From the NCBI RefSeq assembly GCF_025836975.1, contig NZ_CP107548.1, forward strand, positions 1,240,001 through 1,304,000: 64,000 nucleotides of DNA, given 5' to 3'. The stretch is from Pollutimonas sp. M17. Its GTDB lineage: Bacteria > Pseudomonadota > Gammaproteobacteria > Burkholderiales > Burkholderiaceae_B. The notes under the pieces were generated by a model. That model made no database searches, had not been told where the DNA came from, and saw nothing but the letters and a program-made list of their open reading frames with translations. The position numbers were made by a program, and so were the translations under genes. This document shows positions 57,801-63,398 of this stretch, piece after piece. Within the stretch, counting starts at the first letter, position 1. The number at the start of each line of letters is the position of its first letter.

Positions 57801-58897
57801 CGGAAACCGATTCGGCCATGGGCGCTTGCGGGCTGGACACGGATTTCTGGCAGCTGGGGCTGACCTCGCTGGAGCTGACCCAGCTTGCCTTGAGGCTGGC
57901 CGAGGCGCTGGACAGGCCGGTGCCCATTGCTCTGCTGCTGGAGCATCGGACCATCGCCTCCCTGGCGGCGGCCATACAGGAAGGGCAGAGCTGGTCGCCG
58001 ATCGTGGTGATGAGCGACCCGCGGGCGCGGGAAGGCGGGCAGGAACCCTTCATCTGTGTACACCCCATCGCCGGGGATGTCAGCGTCTTCCTGGATCTGG
58101 CGCGCGCCATGCCGCCGCGGATTCCATTCTGGGCGCTCCAGGCGCCGGGGCTCGAAGAAGGACAGGCGCCGCTGCCCACCGTTCAGGCGCTGGCCGAGGC
58201 CAATCTGCAGGCCCTTGCCGCGCGCGGCAAGCCGGCGCCCCGATGGATAGGCGGCTATTCGTTCGGCGGCATGGTCGCCTTCGAGATGGCGCGCCAGTTG
58301 GCGGCGCAGGGGCGCATGCCGGAGCGTATCGTCATTCTGGATACACCCGCTCCCTCGCCGCGGGCCTCCATCCTGAATGTCGACCCCGACCGTGCCCAGG
58401 CCGAGTGGCTGCTGCGAATGGTCGATGTGCGGGCGCGTTTTCAAGGCAGGCAGACGCCGCTGGAGTTGAACGAACTGCTGGCCTTGCCCGCCGAGCGGCG
58501 TTTCGATCTGGCGTTGGCGCGTTCGCATGCGGCCGGGCTGCTGCCGCCCGCGGCCACGGCATCCTGGCTGCGGCGTGCCCATCATTGCAGTCTTGTGCAG
58601 TATGAGGCCTACCTTGCCTACCTGCCTGTCTCGTCCAGTTGCCGGGATCTGCCATTGGCGATAGTCAGGGCGGCCCAACCCCGCGCGAGCGACCTGGGTG
58701 ACGATGAAAACGCCCAATTGGCGCTGCCTGCCATGGGATGGCAGGCCTATACGGACATCGCCATCGCCGTGCGCCATGTCGATGGCGACCACGTCAGCAT
58801 GCTCGGCCAGGACACCGCCGCTCAGGTGGCTCAGGCCATCGACGGTCTATTGCGGGAAGATCAGTCCTTGCAGCGCAAGGCCAGGGCGGCGGAGTAG
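51881..58897 (+). CDS. NRPS module 3 plus terminal module (C-A-PCP-[E]-C-PCP-TE)
   Basis: A 2,338-residue terminal synthetase. C3 (about 1-440, HH144-145 in HHAIADGG). A3 (about 470-965; FTSGSTGEPKG, NGYGPTENT; pocket by eye D-A-L-W-M-G-G-T-F-K, 8 of 10 like a Val code). PCP3 (Ser1017). A degenerate epimerisation-like domain (about 1070-1500) in which the catalytic His is Arg1196 (HRAIADE) and the other E motifs are gone. C4 (about 1505-1940, intact FHHLLVDG, His1636). Directly after C4 comes a carrier (Ser1996 in GLTSLELT), with no A domain between. The thioesterase (about 2060-2325) has Ser2127 in GYSFGG. The peptide is released here, by hydrolysis or cyclisation. Start ATG overlaps the module 2 stop. 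Confidence 0.96.
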   Translation: MSSGYIASASFAQQQLRYQGMLQEGGSEYAVPLVISIEGQPDPDALHRAFDALIERHDVLRAALPLVDGVPVQAIADDRRIELVRLGKIIRDPDAWRQEVTGATGAMLAQPFDMDKGPLLRAALLQPAHGSYGDCPMAMVIVLHHAIADGGSLPIMLDDLVAAYDAARRNAPPSWDELALQYPDYADWEQDRFGAPDAPALADALSYWRGALDQVPAMLDLPLDHRRGKGGSQAGAAARLVLPREKAKALEDLARQRGTTPFLAFLAVFFTVLHRWSGLEDLVVTVPVSKRTRPELSQLVGMLVDTVPLRMACTPDLSFAQLLDALRQAFQDGLRHRDAPFQRIVQALGIERRSGVPPLMQVLFGTLEAGSLPRRAADDTRFGIIDDQADQAAKADLSFVYRADGDQLELWCRYDPSIFEAGTIERLLDWFGTVMAGAAKAPDQPLGELPLIDPDAGRALIARYNGHRQAYPRDASISGLFNEVARAFPDHVAIDDRGQRMSYGALAGQSARLASALASAGVGQGDAVMLVLPMSARFIALMLAVLRLGAIYVPLDPAHPAAHRARLASSIGARAVIVDNGDAGKELSRDTFSATALFESAAVLAPLEEIEVAAGAAAYVMFTSGSTGEPKGVAVPQRAIVRLVRDTNYAQFGPATRAAVYSNPSFDASTLELWAPLLNGGTAVIVDKESVLDCGRLRQLLEHNRINVFWVTAGLFQELAGIDPGVFAGDRLVMTGGDAVNGDAARAVLAASAGTGLRLLNGYGPTENTTFSTFYDLSKLDQDSLDVPIGSPIANSTVYILDRRGQPLPPGVIGEIYVGGDGVAIGYAGDPQRTAAVFLPDPYDDRPGARMYRSGDHGRWRSDGTVLFAGRDDDQIKLRGFRIELAEVAAALGRHPGLRAVHVAAPRHKGDRQLVAYVVPLAAPPATADLRRFLENLLPAHMLPHAYVVLDALPLNANGKVDRKALPPVQDQHLDGAAERVPPRSEEEGILHGIWTTLLGLEGVGIDDNFFHVGGDSITAIRMAARATAAGLPLAPTDVFQLQTIRQLAEAAAGARARARRIASEQIFDAELVPASPHGGTGRAFLLASLRLERPITVLELALAMQRLAERHEALRLRWVRDGEAQRVEIMAYTARLPIRTVEVPGMSDTQLRDWVDSHAERLGRGLQPENGVMVASTLVDRRRGGGDVVVLALHRAIADERTASILLGDLDDALMAVAMPAAPVEHTGGLGAWLDWLRAHADAQAAGPGLVALEAAAQDTGAGLPAAGQASDRDAMAAHCLLDSAATEALLDLAAKQLMTSPLDLLCTALAEAAAAACQGNTLLIEVVDTERRPPRGAPDTSALAGNLECVLPVAVPVGPMAIEARLRAVKAARQAVEPAGPVFRVLAHTFDLPAAGVGLAWSSAQCANTRTVLHSPPAFGPSVRGILLASLHGGRLRLAWAGQEPAGGASDLLRRMAAILENVALAGGQGAGPLYTPADFPLAELGEGELKTLLAGTRDVQDIYPLSPMQEAMLVHTLAAGKSEINFEQSCMRIRGALDLDALAHAWQTVLDRHDVLRTAFHWRGLARPMQVVHRRADLPLELHSWPCFDPVRLDEFLAADRERGFDLSSAPLLRLHAIQTAHDELYLVSSFHHLLVDGWCMGRLEREVRASYESFRSGRPALLDQPAAYKSYIDWLSRNDSSASRRFFADMLRDLPLRRRLRAPARTAASGYATARLTLPRPATRALVAFTRRRGLTLAAAMHFAWAVWLAGRLDCRDVVFGTTVSGRPAGVAGVESIVGLFINNLPVRLRLDEHATVGDGLAQLHGLLGQLQQHAYLSPAGIAEAVSAPAGAGALFDTLVVVENLASGTSAWAGAEGLTVETVQSRLKTAYDLTFIAVPGDAMVLSLVQPIDDREPEDAQAALEALAAILTALPDAADEPLAALPRPVPVPHVDVAARSATGGLRLSTRPRSTLEARIAAIVAGLAPGQPETDSAMGACGLDTDFWQLGLTSLELTQLALRLAEALDRPVPIALLLEHRTIASLAAAIQEGQSWSPIVVMSDPRAREGGQEPFICVHPIAGDVSVFLDLARAMPPRIPFWALQAPGLEEGQAPLPTVQALAEANLQALAARGKPAPRWIGGYSFGGMVAFEMARQLAAQGRMPERIVILDTPAPSPRASILNVDPDRAQAEWLLRMVDVRARFQGRQTPLELNELLALPAERRFDLALARSHAAGLLPPAATASWLRRAHHCSLVQYEAYLAYLPVSSSCRDLPLAIVRAAQPRASDLGDDENAQLALPAMGWQAYTDIAIAVRHVDGDHVSMLGQDTAAQVAQAIDGLLREDQSLQRKARAAE

Positions 58898-59742
58898 CCG
58901 GCCGGCGCAGGCAGCGCAAACACATTGCAGCGGCCAAACCCGCCGGTGTGAATCATTGCGCCGTCGCCGTTCGGCTCCTGGGCCGCCAGGCCTGTTTCAA
59001 GCGTCTTGAAATCCAGTTGCAAGCCTTGCCCCACGGCCTTGGACACTGCTTCCTTGGCCGTCCAGGCATAAAAGAAAGCCCTGGACCGCATTCCATCGTC
59101 CAGGCGCTCCCAGCGCTGCGCCTCCAATGGAGACAGAATCTGCGCCGCCAGGCCGGCCAGGTCGCTTGTGTGGCGCATATGCTCGATATCCACGCCGACT
59201 TCCGCTCCCTGCGAGATGGCGATCAAGGCATAGTCGCTCGAATGGGCCACATTGAAGTGCGTATCGCTGCTGCCGCCCGCCAGGGTGGGCTTGCGGAACC
59301 GGCCATAGTCGAAATGGATATCGCCGGGACTCTTGCCCAGATGTTCGCCGAGCACAAGCCGCAGCAATGCCCGGACCTGTATGAAGACATCGCGCGCGGG
59401 CTGAACCAGAAATGAGCCGGCCCGTTGCCGTTCCTGAGGCGACAGCAATGCAAGGCAAGCCGCCAGGGTTTCGGGATCGTCGGTCATGCGCCACTGCCGG
59501 ACGTGGCAAGGGCCGGGCCGGCCTGGACGGTCCGCCGTATCGAGCCCGGCCTGGCCATCGGCCAGCACGATACGCAATGCGTGTATGGCTGGCGGGCCGG
59601 TGACGGACGTCTTGCCATCGAGTGCCGCGGTACTCTGACTCTTACTTCCGCACATAGCTCTTCTTTCCGCTATCCGAATACCCGCTTCGTATGCGTTATG
59701 CAATGAGGCTCCCATGAGGCGGCGTACGTCCGTCTCGTCCAT
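58861..59742 (-). CDS. Sfp-type 4'-phosphopantetheinyl transferase
   Basis: Up to 293 residues. It transfers phosphopantetheine from CoA to the carrier serines of the synthetases. Signatures are FNVAHSSDYALIAISQ, G-V-D-I-E (Mg-binding acidic pair) and FFYAWTAKEAVSKAVGQGL (W-x-x-K-E-A). Sfp proteins are usually about 220-240 residues, so the N-terminal 30-60 residues may be excess. An ATG at 59655 is preceded by AGAAGAG and is the better-supported start; the ATG at 59742 has no Shine-Dalgarno. It converges on the last NRPS gene, and the two coding regions overlap tail to tail by 37 bases. Confidence 0.9.
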   Translation of the reverse strand: MDETDVRRLMGASLHNAYEAGIRIAERRAMCGSKSQSTAALDGKTSVTGPPAIHALRIVLADGQAGLDTADRPGRPGPCHVRQWRMTDDPETLAACLALLSPQERQRAGSFLVQPARDVFIQVRALLRLVLGEHLGKSPGDIHFDYGRFRKPTLAGGSSDTHFNVAHSSDYALIAISQGAEVGVDIEHMRHTSDLAGLAAQILSPLEAQRWERLDDGMRSRAFFYAWTAKEAVSKAVGQGLQLDFKTLETGLAAQEPNGDGAMIHTGGFGRCNVFALPAPAGYSAALALRCKD

Positions 59743-59836
59743 GGTTTAAATTTGTTACTTGTGAGCTAGTTTAAGCGGATTCGCGTTCGCATTGAACAAC
59801 TATCTTGATGGGGATCCGCATGGGGAAGCGGGAAGC

Positions 59837-60202
59837 TCAGGGCCTGCCTTCGGGCGAACCGCCGGCCTGGGCTTCGGGTGAGGGCGCTGTTTGTTCCAGC
59901 CCAAATCGGCTTGGCCCCTCATGGCAGTTGATCGTGGAACTCAGGTTGGAAATGATCGTGTTCCAGGTCAAGGTGCTCAGGAAGGGATGCCACTCGGGCG
60001 GGGCCACAAAACGCAGCTTGCCGCCGACCCGCCAAACCGCTGCCACTGGAGCATGTAAGCCGGCTTTGGCTGCGGACACCTGCAATTTATCCAGCGCCGC
60101 TCTGCGTTGCCAGGCAGGCCGTCCTTCGAAGCTGCAGTCCAGAGGCACGACAATTATTTCCCGTCCCCGATGATTGAATATCGCCAATCTGGTTTTGTAC
60201 AT
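59837..60202 (-). CDS. Hypothetical small protein, 121 residues
   Basis: Not recognised. It begins MYKTRLAIFNHRGREIIVVP, with a beta-strand-rich first half and one Cys near position 23, then a helix and a Pro/Gly/Glu-rich tail. There is no signal peptide or membrane segment. An AAGGAGG Shine-Dalgarno 5 bases before the ATG is strong support for translation. It lies just outside the biosynthetic locus, between the phosphopantetheinyl transferase and the tRNA-Asn scar. Confidence 0.62.
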   Translation of the reverse strand: MYKTRLAIFNHRGREIIVVPLDCSFEGRPAWQRRAALDKLQVSAAKAGLHAPVAAVWRVGGKLRFVAPPEWHPFLSTLTWNTIISNLSSTINCHEGPSRFGLEQTAPSPEAQAGGSPEGRP

Positions 60203-60316
60203 ACCGGCCTCCTTCTTCGAGGCGCTATAGCTGGTTGTTTAAAGCTACTCCGGTAGTTTTACCTAAGCAATCAACAATATCTCCTACGCTATTCGTCCTA
60301 GCCGCTCTTCTCGAAG

Positions 60317-60361
60317 TGATATTCTTGGCGCTCGAAACTGGGTTTGACCCCGTGCCTGCGG
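60317..60361 (-). repeat. Decayed copy of the 3' half of tRNA-Asn with flank (att-like scar)
   Basis: TGATATTCTTGGC (60317-60329) is identical to 60934-60946, which spans the CCA end of the intact tRNA-Asn and 9 bases of its flank. The next 30-odd bases still match the T arm and the 3' side of the anticodon arm (about 29 of 37 positions). Similarity stops at the anticodon region. The copy lies 617 bases from the original in the same orientation. A copy of the tRNA 3' half is what tyrosine-recombinase integration leaves. Confidence 0.62.
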
Positions 60362-60431
60362 GTTGTTCGCTGGATATAAATTCGCAGGTGATGCAGGAGC
60401 GTTGAAATACGCAGGATGCCGCAGGGACAAG

Positions 60432-60456
60432 CAAAAGAAAACCCGCCGGGGCGGGT
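60432..60456 (-). terminator. Rho-independent terminator downstream of the 58-codon ORF
   Basis: Read leftward, ACCCGCC / GGCGGGT with a short loop is followed by TTTCTTTTG. It lies 22 bases after the stop of the small leftward ORF. Confidence 0.6.
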
Positions 60457-60477
60457 CGTGTCGACTCGAGAAGATGC

Positions 60478-60654
60478 TTAGTATGGCAGGCTCGGGAATC
60501 TTTCCTTCATCTGCAGAACGACTCGCTTGTGCAGGCGGGCAATGGACCGTTTGCGCGCCTCGTCATCTGCCCGCGAGGGTGGGTTTGGCGGTGCATTCAT
60601 GCCATTGCTTGCGCCCCATTGCTGTGCTGAGGTCTGTAGGAGTAGGGTATTCAT
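60478..60654 (-). CDS. Candidate small protein, 58 residues
   Basis: An ATG-to-TAA frame encoding MNTLLLQTSAQQWGASNGMN at the start, a Pro-rich middle (NAPPNPPSRADDE) and a basic amphipathic tail (ARKRSIARLHKRVVLQMKER). An AGAGAG element precedes the ATG by about 6 bases and a terminator follows the stop. No family is recognised and the GC content is lower than in surrounding genes. It lies inside the 617-base interval bounded by the two tRNA-Asn 3' copies, so it may be a remnant of the integrated element. Confidence 0.45.
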   Translation of the reverse strand: MNTLLLQTSAQQWGASNGMNAPPNPPSRADDEARKRSIARLHKRVVLQMKERFPSLPY

Positions 60655-60872
60655 ATATTCTCTCTTTGCGCCACCTTTGGTGCCGTGCGTATTGTTATGT
60701 CACATCACCCAGAGTACGCTACATAGCCACGATTACCTAGCTATCGATTGAAAGTAGGTGAGACAGCCTGCCGGGACGGTTGGGGACAAATTTCTGACGC
60801 ACCTGGTGCCGAATTGCTGCTGACGTCCGCCGCGTCAGGGTCATTGAATATGCGACAGCGCACATATTCCGG

Positions 60873-60904
60873 CACATATAGCTAAAAACACATATAGCTA
60901 AAAA
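60873..60904. repeat. Two exact tandem copies of a 16-base A+T-rich unit
   Basis: CACATATAGCTAAAAA occurs twice in direct succession (60873-60888 and 60889-60904). A partial CACATATTCC lies just before. The surrounding 60655-60942 stretch holds no gene I can support. Confidence 0.8.
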
Positions 60905-60934
60905 GTAAGGGCCTACATTTTCATGTAAGCCCTT
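60899..60934 (-). terminator. Hairpin terminator after tRNA-Asn
   Basis: Read leftward, AAGGGCTTACAT / ATGTAGGCCCTT (60923-60934 with 60907-60918, one wobble-type mismatch) is followed by ACTTTTTAG. It lies 9 bases past the tRNA CCA end. Confidence 0.65.
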
Positions 60935-60942
60935 GATATTCT

Positions 60943-61018
60943 TGGCTCCCCGAACTGGGTTCGAACCAGTGACCTGCGGATTAACAGTCCGTCGCTCTAC
61001 CGACTGAGCTATCGGGGA
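60943..61018 (-). tRNA. tRNA-Asn (anticodon GTT)
   Basis: A 76-base cloverleaf on the - strand with encoded CCA. The acceptor stem TCCCCGA pairs with TCGGGGA, the D arm is GCTC..GAGC, the anticodon loop CTGTTAA reads GTT, and the T arm is CTGGTTCGAACCCAG. A partial decayed copy of its 3' half lies 617 bases further along, making this tRNA a likely past integration target. Confidence 0.97.
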
Positions 61019-61115
61019 ATTAAAGAAGCGAAACTATAGCATATATTTTCGCTGCCTCGCAAGCCGGCCGCCGCACAGCCTACGCCGTGCGGTGTCGACG
61101 CAACTGAGAATGGCC

Positions 61116-61658
61116 TCAGTCCAGCAAATCCTTCATGTCGTCGGCATGCTCTTCTTCCACCGCCATGATGTCGATCAGCAGGTGCTTGGTAGTGGGGTCG
61201 GAGTCGCCGATGCGCTCTATCATCTGCCGGTACGATTCGATGGCGACGCGCTCCGCGATCAGGTTGGCGCGTATCATGCCCTTGATGTCGGTGCACTCGT
61301 CATATTCGGCGTGGCTGCGCTGTGAGATCGTGGACGGATTGAAATCCGGTTCGCCGTTCAACTGGACGATGCGCTCGGCGATGCGGCCGGCGTGGTCCTC
61401 CTCTTCCTGGGCGTGTTGCAGGAATTCGGCCTTGATGGGTTCGTTGACCAGGCCCGTGGCGGTGTAATAGTGGCGCTTATAGCGCAGCGCACAGACCAGT
61501 TCGGTGGCCAGCGCCGCATTGAGCATTTCAATGATTTCCTGGCGGTTTCCCTGGTATCCGGGCGGCACCGCGCCGTCGTCCAGCTTGCGCGCGGCTTCGC
61601 GTATGGCGGCGACGTCGATGGGTTGTTTGCTTGCTGTATTGGTCGATGCTGAGTTCAT
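61116..61658 (-). CDS. Ferritin-like diiron protein (bacterioferritin/Dps-like)
   Basis: A 180-residue four-helix bundle. The diiron ligands appear as E in ALATELVCALRYKRHYY, E-x-x-H in HAQEEEDHAGRIAERIVQLN, E in ERVAIESYRQMI and E-x-x-H in AVEEEHADDMKDLL. The N-terminus is charged and there is no signal peptide. Such proteins store iron or protect DNA and enzymes from peroxide. It appears to be transcribed alone between tRNA-Asn and the efflux operon. Confidence 0.88.
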   Translation of the reverse strand: MNSASTNTASKQPIDVAAIREAARKLDDGAVPPGYQGNRQEIIEMLNAALATELVCALRYKRHYYTATGLVNEPIKAEFLQHAQEEEDHAGRIAERIVQLNGEPDFNPSTISQRSHAEYDECTDIKGMIRANLIAERVAIESYRQMIERIGDSDPTTKHLLIDIMAVEEEHADDMKDLLD

Positions 61659-61695
61659 GGTTATCCTTGTCTTGTATTGACGAAAAGGCAGGCAA

Positions 61696-61715
61696 GGGCG
61701 CCTTTGCAGGCGCCC
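61696..61715 (-). terminator. GC hairpin downstream of the emrB-like gene
   Basis: GGGCGCC / GGCGCCC with a 6-base loop lies 112 bases past the leftward emrB-like stop. It is followed by a T-poor stretch (TTGCCTGCCTTTT), so it is a weak terminator at best. Confidence 0.35.
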
Positions 61716-61826
61716 GCCATAGCTCAGGGGATCAGCAAGTTCCGTGCCGGGCGGGCGGTGCCAGGCGGCAGCTTGTCTTTCGGCCGCGCAGCCGCCCTGG
61801 GTCGCGGCGGCTGCGTGGCGCGATGT

Positions 61827-63398
61827 TCAGTGCGCGCCGGCTCCCGCGCCGCCGGCCGATCTGTTCGAGGACGGCTTGGCCATCCAGACGAGCCCGATAA
61901 GCAGCAGGAACAAAATGGCCGAGGCATAGAAGATGTCGGTGGCCGACATGGTGAATGCCTGCTGGTTGATCATGTTGTTGATCACGGTTGCGGATTGTTC
62001 ATGGCTGAAGCCCCTTTGCTGCATGCCGTTCATGATCGCGTCGAAGGCGGGTTCGCCGGGGCGGGCGGCCTCGGTCAATTGCGCGTGATGCAGGCTGGCC
62101 CGGTTCTCCCACAGGGTCGTGGTGATGGAGGTGCCGAAGGCGCCGAACACCAGCCGGACGAAATTCGACAGTCCGGCGGCGGCGGGGATGCGATGCGGAT
62201 CCAACCCGGCCAGGGTAAGGGTGGTCAGCGGAATGAAGAATGTCGCCATGGCCGCGCCTTGTATGAAGGTGGGCAGCATGATGGTGTACAGGTCGGCCTG
62301 CGTGTTGAAGTCGGCCCGCATGTAGCTGATCAGCGCGAAAACCAGGAAGGCGAAGGTGGCGATCATGCGCGGATCGTGCCTGGACAGCATTTTTCCCACC
62401 ATGGGCGACATGATGATGGCCAGGATGCCGACCGGCGCCGAGGCGATGCCGGCATAGGTGGCCGTATAGCCCAGAGTGCTTTGCATCCACAAGGGCAGCA
62501 GCACCACCGTGCCGAAGAAGAGCCCGTAGCCCACCGAAATGGTGATCACGCCCGAGGTGAAGTTGCGGAACTTGAACAGCGTCAGGTCGATGACGGGGTG
62601 CTTGGCCGTCAGTTCCCAGATGATGAAGAACACGAAGGCGACGACCGCAAGCACGGCCATGACGGTAATGGCGCTGCTGGCGAACCAGTCCAGTTCCTTG
62701 CCCTTGTCCAGCATGAGCTGCAGCGCGCCGACCCACAGCACCAGCAGACCAAGCCCCACGGTGTCTATGGGCAGCTTGGCGCGCGGCGATTCCCGGTGCT
62801 TGTACAACTGCCACGATGCCCAGCCCGCCAGCAGGCCGACGGGAACATTGATGTAGAAGATCCATGGCCAGCTGTAGTTGTCGGAGATCCATCCCCCCAG
62901 CAGCGGCCCGGCAACCGGCCCCACCAGGATGGTCATGGACCACAGCGCCAGCGCCATGCCCGCCTTGTCCTTCGGGTAAGTGCCCAGCATCAGCGACTGC
63001 GACAAGGGGATCATGGGGCCGGCCACCGCGCCTTGCAACACGCGGAAGGCCACCAGCGATTCCAGCGACCAGGAAAATCCGCAAAGCCAGGACGAAATGA
63101 CGAACAGCAGCACGGACAGAACGAACAGGCGCACCTGGCCGAAGCGCTGGGTCAGCCAGCCCGTCAGGGGAACGGTAATGGCGTTGGCCACCGCGAACGA
63201 GGTGATCACCCAGGTGCCTTGCGTGGCGCTGACGCCCAGGTCGCCGGCGATGGTCGGTATGGAAACGTTGGCGATCGAGGAGTCCAGCACGTTCATGAAG
63301 ACGGCCGAGGACAAGGCTATCGTGCCGAAGAGCCGGGCCCGTCCTTCCAGCGGCGGGTAGGCTGCGGCCGGCGCCGCTTTAGTGTCCGTAGAACTCAT
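61827..63398 (-). CDS. emrB: DHA2 family multidrug efflux MFS permease (EmrB-like)
   Basis: A 523-residue, 14-helix major facilitator. Family motifs are FMNVLDSSIANVSIPTIAGD (motif D1), GWLTQRFGQVRLFVLSVLLF (motif A), FRVLQGAVAGPMIPLSQSL (motif B) and GPVAGPLLGGWISDNYSWPW (motif C). It exports hydrophobic compounds by proton antiport and works with an EmrA adaptor and an outer-membrane channel. Its ATG overlaps the stop of the upstream emrA-like gene by 4 bases (ATGA). No outer-membrane factor follows downstream. No MarR gene is adjacent within the window. Confidence 0.93.
   Translation of the reverse strand: MSSTDTKAAPAAAYPPLEGRARLFGTIALSSAVFMNVLDSSIANVSIPTIAGDLGVSATQGTWVITSFAVANAITVPLTGWLTQRFGQVRLFVLSVLLFVISSWLCGFSWSLESLVAFRVLQGAVAGPMIPLSQSLMLGTYPKDKAGMALALWSMTILVGPVAGPLLGGWISDNYSWPWIFYINVPVGLLAGWASWQLYKHRESPRAKLPIDTVGLGLLVLWVGALQLMLDKGKELDWFASSAITVMAVLAVVAFVFFIIWELTAKHPVIDLTLFKFRNFTSGVITISVGYGLFFGTVVLLPLWMQSTLGYTATYAGIASAPVGILAIIMSPMVGKMLSRHDPRMIATFAFLVFALISYMRADFNTQADLYTIMLPTFIQGAAMATFFIPLTTLTLAGLDPHRIPAAAGLSNFVRLVFGAFGTSITTTLWENRASLHHAQLTEAARPGEPAFDAIMNGMQQRGFSHEQSATVINNMINQQAFTMSATDIFYASAILFLLLIGLVWMAKPSSNRSAGGAGAGAH

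Noticed and set aside
31552-59742. MbtH-like protein or dedicated regulator inside the biosynthetic locus
   Set aside because: I looked for the short N-x-E-x-Q-x-S-x-W-P MbtH pattern and for LuxR, AraC or LysR-type helix-turn-helix genes and found none.
60225-60434. A 69-codon leftward frame across the tRNA-Asn remnant
   Set aside because: Its sequence (TGSNPVSSAKN) is the usual artefact of translating tRNA 3' ends; there is no ribosome-binding site.
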